A DNA stretch of 64,000 nucleotides from Syngnathus acus (GCF_901709675.1 NC_051101.1:5106501-5170500), one strand, 5' to 3'. Positions 24,301 through 35,906 are shown, counted from the first letter of the stretch. Notes: a model not told the origin generated them from the letters alone. A program made the numbers and translations.

Positions 24301-25388
24301 CCTTAGGTCGTGCGTTGGCATGGGAGAAAGAAGATTGCTCAAGAAGAAAGAAGCTTTTTTTTGTAGGTACAATCGGGAGGTGAGCACTGGGGAGGCACTG
24401 CTTAGTCAGGGCTGGCTCCAGTGCTCTTGAACCCTGATCAGAGGAGAAAGGCAGCGGTTCACCGCGGCTGGCCTACTCTGATCGGGGAGGATCGATCCCC
24501 AGCTCTTCTGCCCTGAGTGGCTTGACCTGGATACCTAGCGGTGTTAACGAAGGGTCAATGCGACTCAGGGGGTACGTATGCGGCCCCCCTGGGTTCCGAC
24601 TCTAGGAACAATGCACGCAGGGTGTGGTGGTCCTGAGCGGAAGGACCTTAATCGAGGCTCAGTCTTCTATGAGGGTTAGCCTCGCTCATGCAACAGCACA
24701 TTGCACCACACACGTTAATGTTGGACCCTAAATGGCCAATTGGCACAGGTTCCAAATTCTTACCCCTAATACTCACATCCCCTAGTCCAGCTTAGGTGAC
24801 TAGGCCGAGGATGCACCGGGACCTAGGCGATGTAGAGTAGGGTTTCTTTTTCAGCCATTCCCTCCACAGGTATTGCAGTACAGGTGAGTTCCCTCTAGGT
24901 ACTTTGTTTGACTTCCCTGGAGCCTCGCGATGTAGGAAGCACAGCAAAGTTGGAGGAATGGCTCCAGCATCTCCTTAGGTCGTGCGTTGGCATGGGAGAA
25001 AGAAGATTGCTCAAGAAGAAAGAAGCTTTTTTTTGTAGGTACAACCGGGAGGTGAGCACTGGGGAGGCACTGCTTAGTCAGGGCTGGCTCCAGTGCTCTT
25101 GAACCCTGATCAGAGGAGAAAGGCAGCGGTTCACCGCGGCTGGCCTACTCTGATCGGGGAGGATCGATCCCCAGCTCTTCTGCCCTGAGTGGCTTGACCT
25201 GGATACCTAGCGGTGTTAACGAAGGGTCAATGCGACTCAGGGGGTACGTATGCGGCCCCCCTGGGTTCCGACTCTAGGAACAATGCACTAGTGTGGTGGT
25301 CCAGAGCGGAAGGACCTTAATCGAGGCTCAGTCTTCTATGAGGGTTAGCCTCGCTCATGCAACAGCACATTGCACCACACACGTTAAT
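18366..25388 (+). repeat. Tandem macrosatellite, 672-bp unit, about 10.45 copies
   Basis: Taking GGCTCCAGTGCTCTTGAACC as the origin, units start at 18366, 19038, 19710, 20382, 21054, 21726, 22398, 23070, 23742 and 24414, and a partial unit starts at 25086. The period is exactly 672 through the ten full units, with only scattered substitutions and no length change. The last unit has GCAGG replaced by TA (3 bp shorter, near 25289) and stops at 25388. The unit is markedly richer in G and C than its flanks and holds many short inverted repeats: CAGGGGG/CCCCCCTG, GGTCC/GGACC, GCCAATTGGC and GGATCGATCC. A 64-codon frame lies in each unit but starts at TTG, has no ATG and resembles nothing I know. 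I recognise no snRNA, 5S, 7SK or tRNA. CRISPR is excluded by unit size and eukaryotic context. Confidence 0.97.
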
Positions 25389-25415
25389 CCATCCATCCAT
25401 CCATCCATCTTCTTC
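25389..25415. repeat. (CCAT)n at the right edge of the satellite array
   Basis: Six or so CCAT units followed by CTTCTTCCG, which looks like the reversed tail of the ATGG-tailed dispersed repeat found elsewhere in the window. The satellite stops exactly where this tract starts. Confidence 0.85.
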
Positions 25416-28400
25416 CGTGTGCGTGCGCGCGTGTGCGTATTTTTTTACTTACTTTTCATATATATTGGTGGGCCAAATTCTTATAACAAAACTCCCTATT
25501 TCCAATATTCCCCTATGACTCTCTGTTTTTCTTTAAGTGTTAAGATTAAACATTGTTTGAAAGATGACAGTTTGTGCAAAGTTATCATACGAGTGATAAT
25601 TGCCTTCATTTTCATTCATTACTTTAAACAACTACACACAATTCTGTTGTTATCCAAGTGCAATTAGCCTGAAATTTGAACGACTGTTAACAAGTTGCAA
25701 GGCAGTGAGGATAATTATTGTAGATGGCTACTGTTTCCTATCTTTGCAACAGACAAAACAAACAAAACTCATTACTCAGGTAATGAAACACAGGTTGGGA
25801 AAGCCTCTGAAGTTCAACAGGGCAATCACTATAGAGAACATAGGATTACACTCAAAGATCCCATGGGAAACTTACCATGATAATACCAAATTCCAGGTGC
25901 AGTGACATGAGTCAAGCAGGGAGTAAGAGTTGGTGACTGCTGAGTGACCAAAGACCCATAGATGTTAACCCCACACCCCCATAGCCCATGAGACAGCAAC
26001 TTAAGTTGACTGAAACAGCCTATGTGTAAGGAACCACATACACAAAAGAACAGCTTTTCATTATAAACCCATAAATTAGCAAAATTACTCATTCTTTTTT
26101 TAAGACATCCAGTCCACTACCAGCCACTACACATTCAACTGCTTTCTTTTAGTCATATTTCAAGTCTCTGCTTGCTGCATTGAGGTGACCCCCAGGTCTT
26201 TACAACAACTTTCTACAGATACACAATGTGGCTTTCAGTGATGGCCACGCTAGAAAAGTTTCAATACCTAGGCTTTAACAGCAGTTACCTTAAGTTTCCA
26301 TTAGTTTGTGAAATGGGCACATTTTCGCTGACTGATCAGCAACAATAAATTTACTGTGCTCAGGATCCGTTGGGATACTCAATCTTTATTCTTAACATCC
26401 AATCCCTGCATTAGGTGACGATATAAATAAGTAGCTCCTTTCGTCCTTGGCCATACTGTAACAAGACCTGTGGCATGGATTTTCATTCCTTCGTTTAATT
26501 GACTGGGTTTCCCACGTTGAATGAAGCCTCACCTCTCCCAGGCAGGAGCGTGACACAGACAAGGGGCCTGTAAGGATGGGACCACCAAAGTAAAATGTAC
26601 AGATTCTCACGAATGAAATCTTTTTTGCCTATTTCATGTTACTTTATAAGAGGCTCTTAACATTGAAAAGAGTAAGGAACAAATACGTATCCGGTTACAG
26701 AGGCTGATTTGGCTCCAGCTTCAAATGACCACAATTTTCAACAAATGAAAATAAATCTGAGACGAACAACATGATGATTACAGCAACTCTGATTCATTCA
26801 GATTGTGTTTCGAACTCATGAATATTATCTGATAGAACAGTCGGCTCTCCTTGTGTCATGAATTTGAAGAGTGTGGAAAGCTTGACAAACAATGTTTAGG
26901 TCTTATATTGCTGGTTTAGAACTGTGTAAATCCATCAAATGTAATATGCACCTCTTGGTGCAAGAATTGTGTGGGTTGAAGAAAAAACAGTTCAGTATCA
27001 AATGTATAAGAAGATGCAAAAATATGTTTCTTTTTTTTTACTTATTTATCCATTCAGGAGATAAAATGCTCCTCGGGAGTTTGTCCATTAATTCAAAAAT
27101 GACCGTCAGTACTACTCCCAACTGTTTCTGAAAATTAAATGCTGAATTTAAGGCAGGGTGACAAGTTTGAACACGTTTGACTCATGAGGTTGCATTCATG
27201 CGACTGATCGTTACGTGTGTGGACATCGTTCATTCCTTCAATTGGCAATAATAAAACAAAAACAAAATAAAGTGATTGTTTTATTTGATTTTAATTGCAC
27301 ACTAACGCCTGGTTTTCAGTTTAGGCCAAAATGAAAAATATAAAATTGAAAAATGGGCCAGAAAACTGCCAGCTGGTGTCGTCCAGCAGGTTTTGGGATT
27401 GCCAGATATTTTCCAGAATTAATACCTGGAGGTGACAATTCAAAATCTTTTGAGAGGATAAATAAAAATAAACAACTTGGATAATGTGACTGTAAAAGTA
27501 AGCACACCCTATTTTCCAAGAGGATGCGTTGAGAATGGTTCAGTGACACATTGATCTTTTTTTACGTCATTATTTTTCGCACGATAACACTGTGCAGACT
27601 GGGATTGTAGACTGACTAAAAAATATATATAGGTTATTGGAGTAAAAGCAGACCATTGGAGGGAAGGTCAGAAGTCAAACATCAAGATAAATATAGAAAA
27701 TTGAGCATTCTTGCGGCTCTGTCTACGGGCCCCCAAATGCGTGTTTTTTCTTAACAATTCACCACAGAATGTAAATGTCCACAGAATTTGTGCAAAACAC
27801 TCAAATCCTGAAAATGAGTTGAGGGTTTTGGGAAGTAATTCCGACATTTCTGTGTGGCTATAAAACAACCGCGGGGTTAAACAAGAGCCATGGGAAATGC
27901 AGTAAAGAAGTGACAAGTCAGCAACCCAGGCCAACTTAAATTGTGATTTTTTTGGCCAATAATCAAACAGTCTCTGTCCAATTATGGAAAAGGCATGACA
28001 GTTGAAGAGTTGTAGAGGCAAGTGAATCCATCAATTGATGTCATGAAGGATGATGCATATACAAACAAATGTTAAACAGGTAACAAACATCACAGTAAAG
28101 GTGGATGGTGCCCTGCAATTCACTCATGTACTTTGCCATTGCCATGGAGAAGGGCATTAAAATTGTAATCCGATGAAATATTGTCACTTTTTAAAAATAA
28201 ATTATATTTGTGATTTGATTGTTTATTTTCTGCAACTGTAGGAATATAGTTACCTTTTACATTTTTATATCGATATATTATATGAATAATATATAAATAC
28301 TATGTACATAATCTCACATAAAACTGTTACATGTACTCCATTACTTCCCAAGTATCAACATGACAGTGTAGATCTGTTTGACTTGCGCTACCCACCACTG

Positions 28401-29229
28401 AAAATTTTAATAATTTCATGACAGCTCACCACAATACAGTATATCTCCTTTAAATCACTCCAAAAATAAATAGGAAAGACAAGATCATTTTTTTCATTAA
28501 GATTCAATTACAAGTCTTATTTTGTTTGTTTGTGTGTTTGTTTGTTTGTTTTTACATTATTATTGCAGGGTCTCTGAATTCAAGGCAACCCAGACGTTCA
28601 ATAACTAAAAATAAATTAAACAAGATCTTATTCAATACCAGTTTGAATTCCATGCCGACTGTTTGAAAGACCGTGGCATTAAGCCGAATAAAATGTCTGT
28701 CATTAGTGGGTATGACAGTCATTAATGACCCACAGCTGAAAAGACTGGGACATTGAGCTTGACAGGCACAGTTTGAATTTGGCCAACACCACACCAACTC
28801 ATAGTAGTGGTAGCTCATTGGAATTGTTTGCGTGTCTGTTTTTCGCTGGAGGGGGGGTGTTTTCCCTTTACAGATTATTAATGACACTTTCCAAACTCCA
28901 TCTTAAATAGATTGAATACAGATACTTTTTGGTTTCAAAATGGTTGCATGCCTTCTTCTTCTTTCGTGTAACGTCAAATGACCAACATGCCTGACAGCCC
29001 TATTCGTGAGTGATTCATCCACCATGAAATCCCCCATGAGCATAACATGGAGAACTGTAACATGGGAAAGGGTGCAGCCCAAACCCTGTGAACAGACTGC
29101 TACATCTTGACCTCCTTGCATAAATACCGCTAATGTGGTTATTTTTGAACCCATTCACCCTTTGTAAAGAAAGTCATCAAAAGCGCTAATTATTAGTTGA
29201 CTCTAAAAATGATCCGGATTGATTATATT
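25416..29229. other. Intergenic, nothing recognised
   Basis: AT-rich, with a GTTT-repeat at about 28521-28551. I saw no exon, RNA gene or clearly bounded transposon. Confidence 0.4.
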
Positions 29230-29234
29230 GCAGT

Positions 29235-29425
29235 GTAGGATCAAAGTCAAAGTCTGCTTTTTGTCAATTCCTTCACGTCAAGATATACTCAGAGATCGAA
29301 ATCACGTTTCCTACTATCCCACGGTGGAGACAAGACATATTACACTCAATTGGTCCACAGACAAAACATTCAAGTAAACAATACAAAAAGTAAAAATAAG
29401 AATGCACATACAATGAATAAATAAT
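29235..29425 (+). repeat. Dispersed fish repeat (LINE 3'-end-like)
   Basis: AAAGTCAAAGTCTGCTTTTTG, then GAGATCGAAATCACGTTTCC, CTATCCCACGGTGG and an A-rich end matches, with decay, a repeat common in fish genomes. Family name not certain. Confidence 0.4.
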
Positions 29426-29499
29426 ACTTAAAAAAAATTAAAACATGATACTTTTGCCCCCTCCTGAATCTACTTGAGGTAGAAACTGATTGTTACGTG

Positions 29500-29585
29500 A
29501 TGGATGAGTGGATGGGAGATGATGGACGAACGGATGGATGGCTGCCTGGCTGGTTGGACGGATGCGTTGGTGGTTGGGTTGATGA
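29500..29585. repeat. Degenerate (GGAT)n/(GGTT)n simple repeat
   Basis: Imperfect GATGGATGAGTGGATGG-type tetranucleotide repetition grading into a GGTTGG pattern. Confidence 0.7.
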
Positions 29586-30069
29586 ACAGCAATTATCCTG
29601 TGTTGTTGTAGTTATGAGACTTTTACCCCGTGCCTGGTACATTTTGTGCGTGGTGTGAAGTAATTGCCATCTCGAGTACACCACACATTGCTCAGTATTG
29701 CTTAATACATAATAATTTTATTTTTGAAAAATATGGCATGACATTACTAGTACTGGTATGTACAGAATGCAGCTCTACCAATAATACATAACGACTCCTC
29801 AAGAATAGATCTTGAACTTTCTCACAGTAATCATCATATTGTGGTGTATTTTAACATAATCAATTAGTGAGGTTTCCAAACAAAATAATGGATTTTGACC
29901 ACTTATTTGTTCCCACCCTGTTTGCTACCCCTCTACAATGCCATTTGAATTCTTCCCATTTTTCCTCACAGACTGTGGGTAGTCATTGTGATGTGATAAC
30001 TTAGTGTCTGTGCCTCAACTATGTTATTGAGGAATGGAATCATAATGTGGATGGATGTTAGGAGCTTAA

Positions 30070-30180
30070 GAATGGTGGTTAGCACTATTGTCTCACAGCA
30101 AGTAAGTTCTAAGAGACTAGGCCAAATCTGCCCGTTCTATGGCGTTTGCATATTCTCCCTGTAAGCAGGTTCTCCCCTGT
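30070..30180 (+). mobile_element. Degenerate tRNA-like dispersed repeat (5' module)
   Basis: GGTGGTTAGCACTATTGTCTC, then GCGTTTGCATATTCTCCCTG and GCAGGTTCTCCCC matches the fish repeat whose intact form reads as a tRNA-like head followed by a TTTGCATGTTCTCCCC module. Confidence 0.5.
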
Positions 30181-30419
30181 GGTTACTAAATATGCAGTAC
30201 ATAACATTATGTTGGACTGAATAAATATCACATTAGTGTGTACGCAACATGTATAGCTTTCTGGTTATGTGCATCAGCCTTTGACAGGGGCTAAGACCAG
30301 ATCAGCCACTGTCATTGGCCAAGGACAAGGCTAGTGCAAGGTGATGCAATTTGAGCTTTCCATTCCCCCAGCCACCTTCAATTAGTGAAGGGTCCTGGCC
30401 AAATTTCCACGAGAACACT

Positions 30420-30870
30420 ACCTGGATGACTTCCTATTCCATGCTACCAGCATCCATACTACCAACACTTTGTGAAGGACTTTGCCAGTGACTGACTGAA
30501 AAAGTTCCAGCTCTTCAAATGAACAGAAGAATGTGAGCATGCTTTCTGCTTGCTCCAGTTGGCACAGATACAGGCTCCAGTGCTGGCCTACCACAACATC
30601 TAGCGGCTTTTCATCGTGGATACAGGCGTCAGTAATGTAGGCCCTTGGAGCTGTTCCATCCAAGAGGGAGAACATGGGGTTAGATCTTTGCATACTACAA
30701 CTGCACACTCAGCCAACAAGAACAGGATTGCTGTGCTACCTGTACCTCTGCACACTGATGCACAACTGCATCCCTCACCTGGCTTCATGGGAACCTGAGA
30801 GAGATGGCCCAGCAGGCCCAGGCGTCAAAATGCCAATGCAGACATCCTGTTGCAATGAGCCTGTGGGAAT
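30420..30870 (+). pseudogene. Ty3/gypsy retrotransposon relic (RT end, RNase H region)
   Basis: Translation fragments in broken frames follow the gypsy order: a block like ...RFVKDF, then TEECEHAF, APVLAY, FIVDT (corresponding to the first catalytic Asp of RNase H), and finally NANADILLQ, like the NADALSR segment before the integrase zinc finger. In-frame stops (for example after LFK and after YHNI), frame shifts and deletions rule out function. No LTRs seen. Assignment rests on the order of several short motifs. Confidence 0.6.
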
Positions 30871-31191
30871 TGAAGACACTGCCGGCGTCTGGAGGACCGA
30901 TAAGCGTTGATTCCAATGATATCGGCCCTTCAGCGCATTTTAAAAGCTGTTGTTTATTTGCTTTGTCATAAGTGTGTATGAGATGTCTCTGATATGGAAT
31001 GGCAAAGGAACAGAGAATCAAGGGATTAAAGGAACATTGGAGATGAAAGAATAGGAGTGCCATATACTGTTACAGACCAACTGTATGGTCCTTTAGTATT
31101 ATAATGCCACCTTTTAAGAGTACTGAACTCAAGTAATTAAAAATAGAGATACAGTATTTGTACTAAGTTCATTTTGTTTTTACTTGTTAAT

Positions 31192-31350
31192 CACTTCACT
31201 GGTTCTTTTATCTCAAACAAATTATTTTAGGTTGCATTACCTGACATGTTGCATTACCTGACACTTTGATGAAGGCGGAAGTACAAGCTGAAACATGTCA
31301 GGTAATGCAACCTAAAATAATTTGTTTGAGATAAAAGAACCAGTGAAGTG
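31192..31350. repeat. Perfect 59-bp inverted repeat with 41-bp spacer
   Basis: Left arm 31192-31250 is the exact reverse complement of right arm 31292-31350. The spacer starts with a second copy of GCATTACCTGACA, which is also in the left arm, and includes GATGAAGGCGGAAGTACAAGC, resembling a motif near the ends of some animal retroposons. A transcript would fold into a near-perfect hairpin. Confidence 0.95.
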
Positions 31351-33224
31351 AGACATACAGTATGTACTGTAAATACACTATGCAAAGTGTGACATACATT
31401 TAGCAGGCCTGATGGAAGCGAGATTGACCTGATCTTTTTCATTGATGGAGAAGCTAAGTAACACTAAACTTAGCGTTTTTCCTGCTTTTCTGTTAGTAGT
31501 TACTGAGCCAAACTACACAGTTGGTTAGGAACAGAGGTTAAGAACCACTGTACTAATGCATAAGGATCCTTGGTCAGTAATTTCTCCATGTACTCTATAT
31601 AAACATACGTATGTCCTATTGTCCAGTTTCAGTGCATGTGTGAAAACGTTATGTGAATGACTAGTTAGTATTCAATTTTAGTCTAATTTCACATTATGTT
31701 AAACATAATTGTAATGAATGTTGATCATGTACTTGCCGAAATAAACAAACAAAATTGATTTTTAAGTAGAATGGATGGGAAATAATTTACTGGTACAGGC
31801 AGAATACTGAGTATTCTCAGACAAAGACAGCAAAAGAAATCGACAATGTAAAAAATATTTGAGTGACTTTTGGAGCTGCTCCTCTTCTCCTTATATTTGC
31901 AACCCCTAGGTTCTCTCCTGTGAAAGAATGGCTTTTCCTTTCACTGTTATGATGATGACAGATTTATAACCCTTTAAAAAAGAATAATGGTTTGTCAGCT
32001 CAACCCCTTCTATCATGTCCTCAATGACTGTACAAGTTTGTCCCCTTAAAAAATGATTTAGTGCTCGAGACGATTCCATCTCGTGTTATCAATTTTATTA
32101 GCCATTATGAAATTTAGTCTCAATTTGAGTCCAGTTTCAATTACCTTTGGTAGTGGTTAGCACGTTGATTGATGTGCGGTTCAGAAGCTGATTAAATGAA
32201 TGAATATTAATCTCGTTTTTATTTTGTCAAGCTTTAGTTGTTAAGTCAAGTGTTTGTCTTTATTTTAGTCAAAGAAACCATAATAACATATTTTTTAAGA
32301 ATGAAACTTTAGGTATTCCAAATATTTTTAATGACTATGGAGGAGGTAAGTGAAGCTAATACAAAAACAAAATTCATGTGCTAGTACTCCACCAAAGCAA
32401 TCTTCTACTGATGACCAATGTGGTGCTACCCTGACATGGATCTGAATATTGTTCTTGGCACCAAAGCAAGAGAGTAAAGAGCAAGACAGTAAGGAAGGCC
32501 AACAGCGATGTTCCATCAGTTCTTGCTCAGGGCCTCTCGCTTGGAATTTTGGAGAGGTCAAAGGTGCACGAGACGGAGTCTGTAAGCGTGCTGAAGTCAT
32601 CTGTACAAAGTTATTCGCAGTGAGGTGAAAGCAACTTGGTTAGACAGCGGACCAATCAGATTCCAACGTAAACATCGTGGCGCTGGCTCCAGAGGGCTTA
32701 GTCCAAACATGGTTGCTAATTGCATTCGTCTTCATTTTCCGCAACTCACTGTAAAACACCAATGAAAATGAAATCTAGATGGAACAGGAACTGTTTCAAA
32801 ACCACAGAAAGCACCTCAGCCTTACCTCAATTTTTACTCTATAACTGTTCATTTTAGAGATGGCCAACTCTGATTGCTTCTGTCAGAAATCAAAATAAAA
32901 TGCCTGTGAAGTGATTCCACTGGAATATATTTTCATACACACGGACTGCAAAGCAAAATATACTATACTCTACACTTGTCCTGTGTGTGATAGGTGTGGA
33001 AACCTACATAAGTACCATTCAAGCGGGACAATTTGTGTTTTCAGAGGGCTCCAACAACAGAACTGTGAAAAAGTATTTGCACTCCTCAAATTTTCACTTT
33101 TTTTTGCCCAGTCTCTTCCTTACTGTTGAGTCATCAACACTGCCCTTAACTGAGGTGAGGGAGCACTGCCGTTTATTAGCTGTTTTCCTTGGCGAGTCGA
33201 TGCTGTGGTCTTGGGGTAATTTTA
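31351..33224. other. Intergenic, nothing recognised
   Basis: No exon or mobile-element signature that I can support. Confidence 0.4.
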
Positions 33225-33400
33225 AATACCCGTAGGTGTGAGTGTGAATGGTTGTTTGTTTATGTGTGCCCTGCGATTGCCTGGCAACCGGTTCAGGGTG
33301 TCCCCCACCAACTGCCCGAAGTCATGGAATAAGCCCCAGCGCACCCGCGATCCTCATGAAGATAAGCGATTCACATAATGGATAGATAGATGGATGGATG
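33225..33400 (+). mobile_element. ATGG-tailed dispersed repeat
   Basis: TGTGCCCTGCGATTGCCTGG, then GGTTCAGGGTGTCCCCCAC, CCAGCGCACCCGCGATCC, AAGATAAGCGATTCA and a GGATGG tail: the 3' module of a repeat found all over fish genomes, probably SINE-like with a LINE-derived tail. Related copies lie near 35095, 42520, 56105 (reverse), 61740 and 63062. Confidence 0.75.
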
Positions 33401-34084
33401 TAACCTTCCATTTTGTGACATTTCTTTAGCTCCAATAAACACAGGCCCCTTATGTCATGAGTCTTTTAATCTTACTTCACTACACCCAGTTTGATCTTAA
33501 AAGTAATAGAAAACCTGTTCACAGAGCACTTTAACATCATCTTCAAACCCAGAATGTGAGATTTGCTGTGTAGTGTGTTACACAATATTATTTATTGGGG
33601 CTTTCATTTTCATAGAGACTCTCCTTGGCATCTTCCAGTTTTAAGGTCAGTGTATGATAATTTTAACATAATGACTTAGTATTTGGTGTTGCCAGATGAA
33701 TTCAAAGGCATATAAATTCACTTGCACTACTCCATGTACTGTTAAATTACAAAGACACAAATTCCTGAAACTATGACTCATTTAAATAAAGATCATATTC
33801 AGTCTTAGTGTTTTGCACTTGCACTTGGCCATTACTGTTTATGCTCAGACACTTAACACCATCAGTAATGCCAGGAGAAAGATCTCCATCTCGCTCTCCC
33901 TTCATAGAGCATTGTGCCTATGCATAGGATATGACACAAGAGCCCTGAAATGTATCTGTAAGCAAGTTTGTGCTGGAATCCACATCAATATGTAATGTGG
34001 TCAGCAGTAGATGAGAACCTCAGAAGAAAATCACAATCCAATGATTGATACTTGAATAACAATTTTACGTTTCTCTACATCATG

Positions 34085-34180
34085 ATCGTGGTGGTAGAGT
34101 GGTACAACTGACAAATCTGCCTCACAGTTTTGAGGTCATGGGTAAAAATCCGGCCTGGCCTTTGAGGCTTTGGTCGCGAT
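34085..34180 (+). mobile_element. tRNA-like 5' module of dispersed repeat, degenerate
   Basis: GTGGTGGTAGAGTGG, CTGCCTCACAGTTTTGAGG and AAAAATCCGGCCTGG correspond to the head of the same dispersed repeat (decayed A and B boxes). Confidence 0.5.
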
Positions 34181-35094
34181 TGGAGTCTTGAATAAAAAAA
34201 GAAAGACTAGCAACACTGTTGATTTGAGAGTATTATTATTTGTTGTATAGTTCCAAATACACTCTCTTTGCGACCAAAAACACCTCATTGGGAGTTTTTA
34301 CAGTTTTAAAGCATGTGTTTTTCAATTTTAGTATTTCATAGACGATGCGTATTTATGTTTGACAAGGTCAACCAGATTCAAAGTTCAACCCGAAAAGCCA
34401 GTTATATTTAGACTTAGACTTTGTCAGGGGATGTTTGAGAATATTTGCCATTTTTCACATGTCCTGAGTGTTGTTAGTCACCTAAATGTTGAACAGAGGC
34501 TGTGATTTACCGAAGTCAAATTCCTTGTTTGGCACGCTCAAACATGGCGAATAAAAACTCTTGAATCTTGAATTCCGGTATGAATAAGTGTTTACAGAAT
34601 AACATTTTGTTGCATTTGGCTTAGCACAGTGTCCATGTGTCAATCCAGCTGTACAGGGTTAGTAGCGGTGGCTTCTCACCCTATTTTAAAGGGAGAGAGC
34701 CCTACAGAGGGAAATCATTTCCCACTTGCATGTGGGCTCTTGTTCTCTCAGTCGCAACCCACTGCTCCTGACTGTAAGTGAGGGTAGAAAAGTACATTGA
34801 TTGGTATATTGAGAGCTTCACCTTTCCACCCGACTCCTCCTTCACCACAACAGACCAATACAGAGTCTACATCACTGCAGACATTAGGATGAGCTGCCAA
34901 TACCTCACTCCATTCTTTCCACACTCATCAAGATTATGGCTGGAGTCAGTTGTCACATACTGTACCCACAATCCATCAGACTTGGATGTTTATTTATTCA
35001 TTTGAATTATATTTATATCGGAACGATTTAACTTGATGCAGATCACAAACAGAGTGCTTTCACTGTATCCCCCCAAGTGTCGGGACTCGGCAGT

Positions 35095-35245
35095 AGCATT
35101 TAACACTGTGAAGTCTCGCCTGCGAATGGCTGGTGATTCGTTCAGGGTGTACATCGACTACTGCCGGAAGTCACCTGATATAGGTTCCAGAATGTTTGTG
35201 ATCATAGTGAGGATTAGCGGTTCAGGAAATTAATGAATGAATGAA
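35095..35245 (+). mobile_element. ATGG/ATGA-tailed dispersed repeat, degenerate
   Basis: GGCTGGTGATTCGTTCAGGG, ACTGCCGGAAGTCACC, AGTGAGGATTAGCGGTTCAG and an AATGAATGAATG tail follow the 3' module order. Confidence 0.6.
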
Positions 35246-35322
35246 TGTTTATTTTTAGAGATTCGTACCACAAGTGGGTGACTTGGACAAGCATCCTTGT
35301 GGGTGTTTACAACTCCCTATGG

Positions 35323-35670
35323 AAGGGGTGTCAAACTAATTTTTGTTGCGGGTCGCATCGTCGTCATAGTTTCCTTGGGAGGGCCATTATGACTGTCAAC
35401 CCAAATAAATGTATTAACACCTCATATTATATAAAGTATAGACTACACAACAAATTGATGAATAACTAGTTTTCAAATCTGAAACAAATAAAAAATGTTC
35501 ACATTTTTTTCAAAGATGAATGGTAAAAAATATACGCAATAGCTCTATTTTTTAAAAGTGAAGACAATTTTCAATTTTAGTACTAACATAAATTTGATTT
35601 GTCTTCGCGGGCCACATAAAAAGATGTGGCGGACCGAATCTGGCCCCCGGGCCTTGAGTTTGACACATAG
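35323..35670 (-). mobile_element. hAT-type non-autonomous element, copy 1 (reverse)
   Basis: Bounded by AAGGGGTGTCAAACTAAT and, at the right, GGCCTTGAGTTTGACACATAG. Internal GTCTTCGCGGGCCACAT and GGCCCCCGGGCC-type words are shared, reversed, with the copy at 41272-41586. Flanking 8-mers CCCTATGG and TCCTATGA match at 6 of 8. It ends 236 bp before the emc2 start codon and so borders the promoter. Confidence 0.7.
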
Positions 35671-35906
35671 TCCTATGACAATGAGTGTGGACAAAGATAA
35701 TTTGCACTGACAAAGCTAGGTTAAATTACTTATTAAAATACTTATGTACAACAATTTGAACCATGCCCCCCCCCCCCCCAAAAAAATAGAATGTTGGCTT
35801 TTCTAGTTCAAATATTTTATTCATCATCGGCGAATATGTTATAATGATGACACGCCCACTAGCAGTCACATGACTTACACACGGGGGGGGGTGTTGTAAA
35901 GAAAAG
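35671..35906 (+). promoter_or_regulatory. emc2: emc2 proximal upstream region and 5' leader
   Basis: Sequence between the hAT element and the emc2 ATG. It contains a C-run followed by A-run (35766-35786), GACACGCCCACTAG, an E-box-like TCACATGA (35866-35873) and a G-run before the start. No TATA box is obvious, as expected for a housekeeping gene. The transcription start cannot be placed from the sequence. Confidence 0.35.

Noticed and set aside
18366-25388. CRISPR-like or rDNA-like array
   Set aside because: A 672-bp unit with no spacer/repeat split in a vertebrate genome cannot be CRISPR, and no 5S, U snRNA, 7SK or tRNA sequence could be matched.
25293-25667. 124-codon open frame starting in the last satellite unit
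   Set aside because: Runs from satellite through the CCAT tract into AT-rich DNA; composition follows the repeats.
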